From Frankiales bacterium (GTDB lineage Bacteria; Actinomycetota; Actinomycetes; Mycobacteriales; SCTD01), in NCBI GenBank assembly GCA_025465135.1, contig JAODNA010000049.1, forward strand, positions 1 through 44,506: 44,506 nucleotides of DNA, written 5' to 3'. Numbering within the stretch: the stretch's first letter is position 1; each line of letters opens with the position of its first letter. This document shows, piece after piece, positions 8,059 to 15,253 of the stretch. The translations under genes were made by a program, and so were the position numbers. A model generated the notes under the pieces. The model made no database searches, had not been told where the DNA came from, and was given only the letters and a program-made list of their open reading frames with translations.

Positions 8059-8120
8059 CAGGTGGCCAGTTCCTGCCTGGCCACCTGGCCAGTCCAGCGC
8101 TGGCCGACCGGCCAGTCCAG
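8059..8120. repeat. Nested GGCCAG repeats with an 11-bp perfect hairpin
   Basis: CAGGTGGCCAG (8059-8069) pairs perfectly with CTGGCCACCTG (8077-8087) around a 7-nt loop. GGCCAGTCCAG then occurs twice as a direct repeat (8087-8097 and 8110-8120). The block lies between two convergent genes and probably acts as a terminator. Confidence 0.6.
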
Positions 8121-8138
8121 GAGAGGCGGACGCCCGCG

Positions 8139-9437
8139 TCAGAGACCGCAGCGGGCGTCGACGAGAGCCGCGCGCTGCTGCTCAGCCGCGGCATTGGCCT
8201 GGTCGTCGGTGGAGCGGTCCGGCATGGCGGCGGCGCCTTGCAGGATCTGCTGCGCGTTGCGCTGCGCCGCGGCGTTCAGCGCGCCGTAGCCCTCGAGGGC
8301 GTAGCGGGCCCCGGCCGCAGGGAGCGCGGGCACGGCGACGGAGTGCAGCAGCCGCACCAGCTCGTCGGAGCTGAGGCTGCCGTCGGCCAGCGGCCCGGCG
8401 TGAGGCAGCCTGGCGCGGTTGCTCGCCTCGGCGAGGTGCGTCCCGCGGCGCGAGCCGTTGCCCAGCAGTCCGCGTGCCTCCGCCACCATCAGCGCAGCAC
8501 GACCTGCGGTGCGTGGCGTCGCACCCGAGGTCCCCCCGAAGTGCACGGATCCCGAGAGCGCGTCGGGTGCCGCGGCGGGGAAGGAGAACAGCTCACCCGT
8601 CTCGTACGGCCGCACGACGTTGGCGCCGGCGTAGAACGGGTCGGACTCCTCCGTGTGCCCCGGCAGCCAGGACTTTCCGGACGCGTCGACACCGCCCACC
8701 TGATAGACCGCCGACAGGCCGTTGGGGCTGTCCGCCGCCTCGGGCTGGTCGCTGGTGTTCCCGGACGACGAGAAGTACACGTGCCCGGCGGCGATCCAGC
8801 TGGAGACCGCCGACGCTCCGAGGCAGATCGGGGTGGTCGTCGGCTCGCTCGAGTTCGGAGAGCGCACGGCATAGCTGCTCATGGTTGCCACGTCGACCCA
8901 GGACTGCTTGGCGAGCCAGTCGAAGGACGCGGGGACCGCCGACGGGACGAACAGCCCGATCGCGGTCGGCGCGGTCCCGTAGTACCGACCGATCGCAGAG
9001 CTCAGGACGCCCGTCGCGTGCAGCCGATCGCCTCCGACGAGCGACCCCGAGCCAGGCGTCGCGTAGAGGAGCAGGCGGGTGCCGTGGACGGCGTACAGCC
9101 GACCGGCCTGCGGGTGTCCGAGCGGGCCGGCCGCCAGCTGCGCCATCCGCTCCGCGAACGTTCCCTGTGCCGGCAGCGTGACGAAGGTGGGCGTGGGCAT
9201 GCCGGCCGGGTAGACCGGGTCCCGGCCGTCTGCGGTCCGGAAGTCGCCGTGAAGGACGTTGACGCCGGGATCCTCCCCCATGACCGCCACGACCGGCGCT
9301 GCACCGTTGGTCCCACGTGCCGCCGTCGCCGGATGCGCCAGGCTGACCGTGGCCAGGAGGCACAGCACAGCCACGAGGACCGGGCCGTACCGCTCGCGAG
9401 GGCTGCGCACGACTGGCTCAACGACGGGGCCGGTCAC
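8139..9437 (-). CDS. Secreted subtilase-like (S8) serine protease, divergent
   Basis: About 432 aa from GTG 9437, four bases after the stop of the lipoprotein gene; ATG 9470 would overlap that gene. The signal peptide is at 19-40 (VLVAVLCLLATVSLAHPATA). Subtilase landmarks can be placed in order: Asp region VVAVMGEDPGVNV (D56), His region DRLHATGVLSSAIG (H140), oxyanion Asn in SSSGN (N227) and Ser in GGTSGATPRTAG (S304). The Asp and His motifs depart from the usual D-[ST]-G and HGTH, so activity is uncertain. As the last gene of an operon of exported products, it may process or degrade its neighbours. The C-terminus has an Ala/Gln-rich helix and one Cys. Confidence 0.75.
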   Translation of the reverse strand: MTGPVVEPVVRSPRERYGPVLVAVLCLLATVSLAHPATAARGTNGAAPVVAVMGEDPGVNVLHGDFRTADGRDPVYPAGMPTPTFVTLPAQGTFAERMAQLAAGPLGHPQAGRLYAVHGTRLLLYATPGSGSLVGGDRLHATGVLSSAIGRYYGTAPTAIGLFVPSAVPASFDWLAKQSWVDVATMSSYAVRSPNSSEPTTTPICLGASAVSSWIAAGHVYFSSSGNTSDQPEAADSPNGLSAVYQVGGVDASGKSWLPGHTEESDPFYAGANVVRPYETGELFSFPAAAPDALSGSVHFGGTSGATPRTAGRAALMVAEARGLLGNGSRRGTHLAEASNRARLPHAGPLADGSLSSDELVRLLHSVAVPALPAAGARYALEGYGALNAAAQRNAQQILQGAAAMPDRSTDDQANAAAEQQRAALVDARCGL

Positions 9438-9441
9438 GTGG

Positions 9442-10245
9442 TTACGCCCATCGCGCTGCGCGCAGGGCAAGGCGGGCCAGGGCGGGCGACTCGTGCTCGA
9501 GCGCGCCGTCGTCGTGAAGGGCGATCGACAGCACGTTGAGGAACCGGCCGTCGCGGTAGATCGCCAATCGCGTGTGCAGTACGACGTCGCCCTTCGTGAA
9601 CGTCACGCTCCCCGACTCCCCGTCCTGCGGGCCCGCAGGCTCCCAGGACGAGCGCAGCGCCTCGATGTCCAGGCGGTTCGCGCCGGTGCCCGAGGAGTAC
9701 CGACCGCACTCGAGCGCGGTGCGGAACTCGGTGAGGGCCCGGGCTGCGTCCTGATCCCCGGCGTACCGAAGGACCTCCTGCTCGATGCGCAGCCCATCGG
9801 TGTGGCGGACGAGCTCTGTGTAGGACCGATCGCGGACGGCGGCATCGCTGGCGAAAGCGGCTCCGCAGTACTGATGTGGCTGGACTTCGCCGTTCGATGC
9901 GGACAGGTCGTCCCAGTCCTTGCCGAGCGCGGTGCGGGTCAGCAGCAGCGACGCCGCCGCCGGATCGGTGTCGGCGCGGGCCGGTGCGCGTCCGGCGGAC
10001 ATCCGCGCGGGCGACTGCGCGCCACTGGGCCGTACACGCGTGGCGGCATGCGTCGCGGCCTGGCGCAGGGCACCCCGCCCGGGGAGGCTCGAGGCCGAGG
10101 CCGTCAGGCCGGACCCGGTCGCCGCCGGACGCGAGGGTCCGTGCGCCGACCGGCCGGACGAGCCGGCCCCTCCGCTGCAGCCGGAGATCACCAGGCCGGC
10201 GGCGAGTAGGGCGATGCACCGGCCGAACGGCGACCGGCCGCTCAC
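9442..10245 (-). CDS. Lipoprotein with PknH-like extracellular sensor domain
   Basis: A protein of 267 aa. GTG 10245 overlaps the preceding stop (GTGA). The signal peptide ends in the lipobox VISGC (Cys23), so it should be lipid-anchored outside the membrane. A low-complexity Ser/Ala/Arg linker (24-100) leads to a domain (about 105-267) with the look of the PknH-type sensor found in mycobacterial lipoproteins: paired cysteines (HQYCGA and ALECGR), a segment with AARALTEFRTAL, and the end TRLAIYRDGRFLNVLSIAL. The ligand is unknown. It sits between two exported products in one operon. Confidence 0.7.
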   Translation of the reverse strand: MSGRSPFGRCIALLAAGLVISGCSGGAGSSGRSAHGPSRPAATGSGLTASASSLPGRGALRQAATHAATRVRPSGAQSPARMSAGRAPARADTDPAAASLLLTRTALGKDWDDLSASNGEVQPHQYCGAAFASDAAVRDRSYTELVRHTDGLRIEQEVLRYAGDQDAARALTEFRTALECGRYSSGTGANRLDIEALRSSWEPAGPQDGESGSVTFTKGDVVLHTRLAIYRDGRFLNVLSIALHDDGALEHESPALARLALRAARWA

Positions 10246-10670
10246 CTCGCGACAGCCGTGACAGTGCCCGTCGTCGGAACGGATGCAGCGCCGGAACAGT
10301 CGCCCGCGACGACGTACACGAGCAGTGCCGAACCGGGGAACGCGAGACGGGTCGGCGCCGCGCTCCGGCCGCACACGCTGCCGAGGTCGGTCACGAAGCC
10401 CTTCCCACTGCCGTCCTGCGCCAGCTCCAGGCGGACCGGCCGTCCGGAGGCGTCCACCGCGGACACCGACACCGCTCGGTCGGTGCGGCGCGTCTGGAAC
10501 ACGGCGGCACCGGTGCTGCCGCCCTGCACCTTCCCGCCGACGCGCATCACACCGGCGACGCCGGCCGGTCCGGTGTAGGAAGCGGTCTGCGGCGCGCCGG
10601 CCGAGGCCGGCGCTGCGACCGCGACTGCGGCGAGGCCGACCGCCAACGTTGATACCGCTAGGCCCCGCAC
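10242..10670 (-). CDS. Secreted protein of unknown function (142 aa)
   Basis: The signal peptide is MRGLAVSTLAVGLAAVAVAA, with cleavage near ASAG (22-25). The mature protein has two cysteines (C100, C125) and the segment SYTGPAGV, which recalls SYTGSGPTV in the 72-aa peptide encoded just before it. GTG 10670 lies inside the last codons of that gene (13-base overlap) and the stop overlaps the lipoprotein start, so translation is coupled on both sides. No known family. Confidence 0.68.
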   Translation of the reverse strand: MRGLAVSTLAVGLAAVAVAAPASAGAPQTASYTGPAGVAGVMRVGGKVQGGSTGAAVFQTRRTDRAVSVSAVDASGRPVRLELAQDGSGKGFVTDLGSVCGRSAAPTRLAFPGSALLVYVVAGDCSGAASVPTTGTVTAVAR

Positions 10671-10876
10671 GGGTGCACCTCGATGTCGACGTCGCTGCTG
10701 TCGTAGCCGACCTGGCTCTTGAGCGGGTGGGTGTAGTCAGGCTGGACCGTCACGGTCGGGCCGCTGCCCGTGTACGACGGAGTGCACGCAAGGGCGGCAG
10801 CCGGGGTGGCGCAGACGAAGCCGGCAGAGGCAACGGCTGCCGCCGCGCCGACGGGCAGGATCCAACGGACGCGCAT
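10658..10876 (-). CDS. Small secreted Cys peptide (72 aa)
   Basis: It starts MRVRWILPVGAAAAVASAGF at ATG 10876 behind GAGGAG; the longer frame reads through the spacer hairpin and is not signal-like. Cleavage is likely after AALA, which leaves Cys31 at the new N-terminus; this is a poor lipobox, so lipidation is doubtful. The mature peptide has C31 and C70 and the pattern C-T-x2-Y-x-G...P-x-V shared with the 72-aa peptide at 10941. It is the second gene of the five-gene exported operon. Confidence 0.68.
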   Translation of the reverse strand: MRVRWILPVGAAAAVASAGFVCATPAAALACTPSYTGSGPTVTVQPDYTHPLKSQVGYDSSDVDIEVHPCGA

Positions 10877-10901
10877 GTCGCTCCTCGAGGTCGAGACGGT
10901 G

Positions 10902-10934
10902 TGTCGGGGCGGACCGGCAGGGCCCGCCCCGACA
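10902..10934 (-). terminator. Strong hairpin between the first and second genes of the operon
   Basis: TGTCGGGGCGG (10902-10912) and CCGCCCCGACA (10924-10934) form a perfect 11-bp stem with an 11-nt loop. It starts six bases after the stop of the 72-aa peptide gene and ends before the ribosome site of the next gene. It could terminate most transcripts or protect the mRNA 3' end, so that the first peptide is made in excess. Confidence 0.7.
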
Positions 10935-10940
10935 GACGGG

Positions 10941-11159
10941 TCAGGGGCAGGAAACCGACTCGCCGAACCCACCGGTCGTCTTCACGCCGGGCGTGGGGAG
11001 GGTCTTGATCGCGACGTCCGGGCCGTAATACGTCGTGGTGCAGCCGTTCGTCGGGTTGGTGGTGCGAAGGAGCACCGTGGCGTTGGCGGCCGTCGCGGAC
11101 AGGAGCAGGCCGGCGCCGAGGGACGTCGTAGCAACGACGGTGAACAGGGTGCGACGCAT
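10941..11159 (-). CDS. Small secreted two-Cys peptide (72 aa), first gene of the exported operon
   Basis: It starts MRRTLFTVVATTSLGAGLLL at ATG 11159, with GGAAGGAAG just before it. Cleavage is likely after TAANA (23-27). The mature peptide of about 45 aa has C40 and C71, with the pattern C-T-x2-Y-x-G-P-x-V and a tail ending SVSCP. It has the same length as the peptide at 10658 and is partly similar, so the two look like diverged paralogs. No known family; a disulphide-closed extracellular peptide is the simplest reading. Confidence 0.7.
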   Translation of the reverse strand: MRRTLFTVVATTSLGAGLLLSATAANATVLLRTTNPTNGCTTTYYGPDVAIKTLPTPGVKTTGGFGESVSCP

Positions 11160-11255
11160 CGCACTTCCTTCCTGGGTGAGTGCCGGGAACCTCCCGACTC
11201 CCTCCTCCACGGAGCAGCGGTCCGCTGATTACAGGTTCGTGGCACGATCTTTCAG

Positions 11256-11705
11256 GTGACCAGCACACCCTCCGCGGAACAGCGGCTCCGCGACCTGGCG
11301 CGGCTGCGTCGCGTGCGCGACCGGATCGACCGGGACCACGCGCAGCCGCTCGACCTCGAGGCGCTCGCCCACGGGGTGCACATGTCGGCCGGGCACCTCA
11401 GCCGCGAGTTCAAGCTCGCGTACGGCGAGTCGCCGTACAGCTACCTCATGACGCGACGCATCGAGCGCGCGATGGCGCTGCTGCTTCGGGGGGACCTCAG
11501 CGTCACCGAGGTCTGCTTCGCCGTCGGCTGCTCGTCCCTGGGGACCTTCAGCACCCGCTTCACCGAGCTGGTCGGCGTACCGCCCAGCACCTATCGCCGC
11601 GAGGCAGCCGGCGCGACGGCGGGGATTCCGTCCTGCGTGGCAAAGCAGGTGACCAGACCGATCAGGAATCGAGAAGCAGCGGTTGCCGATCCGCGCCTAG
11701 CGTGA
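11256..11705 (+). CDS. AraC-family transcription regulator (short)
   Basis: A protein of 149 aa consisting almost only of the AraC-type double helix-turn-helix (about 20-118). The first helix pair is in LDLEALAHGVHMSAGHLSREF; the family's second motif is VTEVCFAVGCSSLGTFSTRF and the closing signature is GVPPSTYRR. There is no cupin or other sensor domain. GTG 11256 is the likely start. It ends five bases before a VOC-family gene. AraC regulators of this length next to a glyoxalase-fold gene are a common actinobacterial pair and usually control that neighbour. It diverges from the exported peptide operon, sharing a 96-bp promoter region. Confidence 0.9.
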   Translation: MTSTPSAEQRLRDLARLRRVRDRIDRDHAQPLDLEALAHGVHMSAGHLSREFKLAYGESPYSYLMTRRIERAMALLLRGDLSVTEVCFAVGCSSLGTFSTRFTELVGVPPSTYRREAAGATAGIPSCVAKQVTRPIRNREAAVADPRLA

Positions 11706-11710
11706 CGACC

Positions 11711-12121
11711 ATGGACATCACGATCCACACGGCCGTTCTCCCGCACAGCGACCCGGACGCGTCGCTGGCCTTCTACCGCGACAGCCTCGGCTTCGAGGTG
11801 CGCACCGACGTGGGCAAGGGCGCGATGCGCTGGATCACTGTGGGTCCGCCCAACCAGCCGGGCACCTCGATCCTGCTGGCACCCCCGGCCGTCGATCCCG
11901 GCATCACCGACGACGAGCGCCGCACCATCACCGAGATGATGGCCAAGGGCACCTACGGATGGATCCTGCTGGCCACACCCGACCTCGACGGCACGTTCGA
12001 GAAGGTGCAGGCCAGCGACGCCGAGGTCGTCCAGGAGCCGACCGACCAGCCATACGGCATCCGAGACTGCGCCTTCCGCGACCCGGCCGGCAACCTGATC
12101 CGCATCCGGCAGCTGCCCTGA
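11711..12121 (+). CDS. VOC-family (glyoxalase/bleomycin-resistance fold) protein
   Basis: A protein of 136 aa from ATG 11711, five bases after the AraC gene. It has paired beta-alpha-beta-beta-beta units: the first opens with DASLAFYRDSLGFEVRTD and the last closes with YGIRDCAFRDPAGNLIRI, the usual metal-side motif with a Glu/Asp. Family members bind small molecules, break down methylglyoxal-type adducts, cleave aromatics or sequester drugs. The substrate cannot be told here. Co-transcription with the AraC regulator is likely. Confidence 0.88.
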   Translation: MDITIHTAVLPHSDPDASLAFYRDSLGFEVRTDVGKGAMRWITVGPPNQPGTSILLAPPAVDPGITDDERRTITEMMAKGTYGWILLATPDLDGTFEKVQASDAEVVQEPTDQPYGIRDCAFRDPAGNLIRIRQLP

Positions 12122-12234
12122 CCCACGAGCCGGGTCGCTGAGCGGGTGCCGACAACACGAAGACCCGCATGGACGGAGAATGCTCAGTCTTCGGAGCGGC
12201 AGGGGTCGGCACGGTTGGTGTCGAACTGACAGCC

Positions 12235-13299
12235 ATGCGGATGAGTCGGCTGCGGGGCATCGCTTCCGCTGCGTTCGCTGTCGTCGTGCTCGTCGGATCG
12301 CCAAGCACGGGCGCGGCCTCGGCGAGCGACTCGCCGGCCTGCACGCCCAGGGCGGCCAGCCCCCGCGTCGGCCTGACTCTCGTGTCGGCGAAGCGCCTCG
12401 ACAGTCGCACGACCAGCTACGCCTTCCGGTCCGCGGCTGTCGGCAGTGCCATGTCGGACGGCCTGGTCCACGCCCGAGTGATCGTTCCTGCGGGCTACCG
12501 GACCGGGGGCAAGCGGTACCCAGTGATGCTGCACCTGCACGGCACGAACAACTCCCCGACGACGTGGGCGCCACGGGAAGTGCAGGAGCTGCTCGGCAGG
12601 AACGAGGTCATCTGGGTCGAGCCGGACGGCGGCCCGGCCGGGTTCTACGCCGACTGGTACGGCAGCCCCGTCACCGGTCGCGACGCCATCAACGGTCCCG
12701 TCCCCGCGGAGCCGCCGGCGTGGGAGACGTTCCACGTCCGCGAGCTGCTGCCCTGGCTGGATCGCACCTTCCGCACCACCGGGCGGCGGGCCATCGTCGG
12801 CAGCTCCATGGGCGGCTTGGGGGCCATGTCCTACCCCGCCCGCCACCCCGGCGTCTTCGCGGCCGCCGGATCCTTCTCCGGCGTCGTCGACCTGGATGTG
12901 CTGTTTCCCGCCGGACCCGCCGTCATCAGCCTCGGGTACGACCCGTGCATCTTCGGAGACCGAGTGCTGCAGGCCGACAACTGGGCCGCTCACAACCCCA
13001 CCGACCTGGCCGCCCGCCTGCGGGGTGTCTCCCTGTTCGTCGCCAGCGGAAACGGGCTGCCTGGGCGGTACGACGACGCGACGACAGCGGCGGGCGGAGC
13101 TCCCCTCGAGCTCCTGCTGCACCAGGGTGCGAACGACTTCGTGGCAGCGCTGCGGAAGGCGGCCGTCCCGGTGACGTACTGGGAATACGGCAACGGCACA
13201 CATCCGAGCCCCACGACCACCCGCTTCTACGACTACGACGATCTGCGGCGCTTCCTTCCCCAGGCGATGCGCGCTCTCGCCGGACCGGGCCGTGCGTAG
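12235..13299 (+). CDS. Secreted esterase (antigen 85 / esterase D fold)
   Basis: A protein of 354 aa from ATG 12235, which starts the signal peptide (SRLRGIASAAFAVVVLVGS). The alpha/beta-hydrolase core has HLHGTNN as the oxyanion region, the nucleophile S191 in GSSMGG, and a final His in YGNGTHPSP. An Asp upstream of it would complete the triad. It is a close paralog of the product of 15254-16396: both share the opening VGLTL-S-K-LD-RT, the block NW-A-NPT-LAA-L-G-SLFV-SGNG and the same end. The family hydrolyses or transfers acyl groups outside the cell. The 113 bp before it hold no other gene. Confidence 0.85.
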   Translation: MRMSRLRGIASAAFAVVVLVGSPSTGAASASDSPACTPRAASPRVGLTLVSAKRLDSRTTSYAFRSAAVGSAMSDGLVHARVIVPAGYRTGGKRYPVMLHLHGTNNSPTTWAPREVQELLGRNEVIWVEPDGGPAGFYADWYGSPVTGRDAINGPVPAEPPAWETFHVRELLPWLDRTFRTTGRRAIVGSSMGGLGAMSYPARHPGVFAAAGSFSGVVDLDVLFPAGPAVISLGYDPCIFGDRVLQADNWAAHNPTDLAARLRGVSLFVASGNGLPGRYDDATTAAGGAPLELLLHQGANDFVAALRKAAVPVTYWEYGNGTHPSPTTTRFYDYDDLRRFLPQAMRALAGPGRA

Positions 13300-13388
13300 G
13301 GCCGGCGGCGCAAGCCTCTGCTGATCGGCGCAGACCGTCGCCACCGGCCATTACCGCGTGACGTCCGGACGCCAGGGCCGCCGAGTTC

Positions 13389-13865
13389 CTACGCTCCGTG
13401 AGCTTCACCGCTCGGTCTGTCCGGCGCTGCCTGAACCAGCTCATGCAGGGTCTGCATGGCGGCGTCGAAGGCGGGGCGACCGACGATGTCGGCCCACCGC
13501 TGCTCGATCTCGGCAACCCGATTCCCGGCAGCGTCGAGAGCGCGCCGCCCCCGCCGGGTCGGGTAGATCAGCTTGGCCCGCCCGTCGGAGGGATCCGGGC
13601 GTCGTTCCAAATATCCCAGGGCTTGCAGGTCGTCGACCAGCTCGGAGGTCGCGGCCGGGCTCAGCTGCGCTCGGGCGGCGAGCTCGGTGAGCCGGATGCC
13701 GTCGATGCCGACGTTGCCGAAGATCTGCAAGTGCGCTTCGCGTAGGTCGCCGAAGCCAGCCTGCGCTCCTGGCGCCAGCAACTCCTGTCGGAACTCTCGG
13801 AGCAACCGGCCGAGCAGTTGGCCGACGGCGAGTCGGTTCGTGGGGAGGTCTCTTGACGTAGCCAT
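13389..13865 (-). CDS. MarR-family transcription regulator
   Basis: A protein of 158 aa from ATG 13865; the longer frame crosses the operator region and is unlikely. The winged-helix core reads IRLTELAARAQLSPAATSELVDDLQALG, then the wing YLERRPDPSDGRAKLIYPTRRG with the conserved D-x-R. Family members are dimeric repressors released by small ligands or oxidation. It diverges from a hemerythrin-like gene with 60 bp between starts; that spacer carries two copies of TTCGGGTTCCGA, the likely operator for both genes. Confidence 0.9.
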   Translation of the reverse strand: MATSRDLPTNRLAVGQLLGRLLREFRQELLAPGAQAGFGDLREAHLQIFGNVGIDGIRLTELAARAQLSPAATSELVDDLQALGYLERRPDPSDGRAKLIYPTRRGRRALDAAGNRVAEIEQRWADIVGRPAFDAAMQTLHELVQAAPDRPSGEAHGA

Positions 13866-13880
13866 CGTCCCGGATGATAG

Positions 13881-13908
13881 TTCGGGTTCCGATGTTTCGG
13901 GTTCCGAA
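13881..13908. promoter_or_regulatory. Probable MarR operator: two TTCGGGTTCCGA repeats
   Basis: TTCGGGTTCCGA occurs at 13881-13892 and 13896-13907, 15 bp apart. Each copy contains the dyad TTCGG/CCGAA or most of it; the second is complete (TTCGGGTTCCGAA). The element lies in the 60-bp divergent spacer between the MarR gene and the hemerythrin-like gene. Confidence 0.65.
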
Positions 13909-13925
13909 GTAATGAGGTTCTGATC

Positions 13926-14633
13926 GTGACGACTACGGCGGTTACGGACGACGCGGAGCCGGCAAACACCGCCATGATGGGCATCGTCCATGCGGCACTG
14001 CGCCGCGACCTCTCGCGGTGCACGACCGCGCTCTCGGCGCCGACTCCACCTGCCGACCGGCAGCGGGCGGCGCTCGCCGTGCACCTGGCATGGCTGATGG
14101 AGTTCCTTGACGGCCATCACAAGGGAGAGGACGCCGGCCTCTGGCCGCTGGTGCGCTCGTTGGACCCGTCGACTGAGGACCTACTCGCTCAGATGGAGCA
14201 CGACCACGCCCAGATCGCACCGGCGATCGCAGCCCTGAGGGAGGCGACACGCCGGTACGCCGATGACGACGCCGCCCCGGCCCGCGAAGGGCTGCTGGAG
14301 GCGCTAGCTGCTCTGCGCGCGGTGCTGGACCCGCACCTGCTTCGGGAGGAGAACGAGATGATGCCTGTCGTCGCCAGGACCCTCTCGAACGCCCGTTGGG
14401 AGGCCTTCAACCAGGAGCACTACGTCACGCCGAAGTCCAAGAGCGAGCTCGGTCACGAAGGACACTGGCTGATCGACAGCATCGATCCTGGCGGCTACAA
14501 GATCGTGGTGGGCAACGTCCCACCGATCCCGCGCTTCGTCCTTCTCCACGCCTTCGCCGGCCGGTATGCACGTGCCTGCGCGGCCCGTTGGGGTGCAGAC
14601 GTCCCGATCAAGCCACTGCGTGACACGACTTAG
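13926..14633 (+). CDS. Hemerythrin-domain (HHE) protein
   Basis: A protein of 235 aa from GTG 13926. Residues 15-150 form the four-helix hemerythrin-like bundle. Putative di-iron ligands are H22, the HHKGED cluster (H64/H65, E68), EHDH (H92, H94), H137 and E141. The C-terminal 85 residues (from about SNARWEAFNQEHYVTP) form an extra domain seen in actinobacterial members. Such proteins bind O2, NO or store iron. The gene is divergent from, and probably repressed by, the MarR regulator, which fits a redox or nitrosative response, as does the F420-type reductase that follows. Confidence 0.85.
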   Translation: MTTTAVTDDAEPANTAMMGIVHAALRRDLSRCTTALSAPTPPADRQRAALAVHLAWLMEFLDGHHKGEDAGLWPLVRSLDPSTEDLLAQMEHDHAQIAPAIAALREATRRYADDDAAPAREGLLEALAALRAVLDPHLLREENEMMPVVARTLSNARWEAFNQEHYVTPKSKSELGHEGHWLIDSIDPGGYKIVVGNVPPIPRFVLLHAFAGRYARACAARWGADVPIKPLRDTT

Positions 14634-14643
14634 TCGTCGCCAG

Positions 14644-15135
14644 ATGGTTTCCGCGAGGCCGGGAGCGATCCTGAAGTACGCCGTGACGCGTCGGCTGACG
14701 CGGATCGGCAACCGGTGCGCGGTACGGCTCTACGGGCTCGTCGACGCGCGGCGCTCGGCCGGTCACCGGGGAGCCGGCGTCTTGGTCGTCACGATCGCCG
14801 GGCGGCGCACGAACGCCCAGCGGTCTACGTGCGTGCGCTACCTGAACGCGTCCGAGGGCCTCGTGGTCTGGGGTACCGGCTCAGGGTCTCCCCGGGACCC
14901 CGACTGGTTTGAGAACCTGCGCCGAGCGACTGTGGCCCAGGTGCGAGTCGGCGCAGAGCGTCAGCTGCTCATTCCCCGTGAACTCGTCGGGGAGGAAAGA
15001 AACACCATGTGGAACGACGTCGTGCTCGTGCAAGTACCGAAGGTCGCGAGATACGCCAGGCGAGCCAACCGCACCATCCCGGTGGCAATCCTCGCGACGC
15101 CGACGGATCTGGTGACGCCACACGCGCCGACTTAG
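14644..15135 (+). CDS. Deazaflavin (F420)-dependent nitroreductase/oxidoreductase, DDN family
   Basis: A protein of 163 aa from ATG 14644, ten bases after the hemerythrin-like gene. It shows the family pattern: GVLVVTIAGRRTNAQRSTCVRYL, then a strand, GSPRDPDWFENLRRA, and the closing LVQVPKVARYARR. These split-barrel proteins use reduced F420 to reduce quinones or nitro compounds. The usual G-R-x-S-G in the cofactor loop is replaced by GRRTNAQ, so F420 binding is likely but not certain. It is probably in one operon with the hemerythrin-like gene. Confidence 0.82.
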   Translation: MVSARPGAILKYAVTRRLTRIGNRCAVRLYGLVDARRSAGHRGAGVLVVTIAGRRTNAQRSTCVRYLNASEGLVVWGTGSGSPRDPDWFENLRRATVAQVRVGAERQLLIPRELVGEERNTMWNDVVLVQVPKVARYARRANRTIPVAILATPTDLVTPHAPT

Positions 15136-15253
15136 CGCCGGAACATGCGCGACGCGCAACGCCGTGGCTTCCTCGTCGTCGCCGCAACAAACCGTGCCAC
15201 GGGCGGGAAAATCCGAGCGTCAGGCCATGCTCGTCTGCCCTGTGTGAGTCGGG

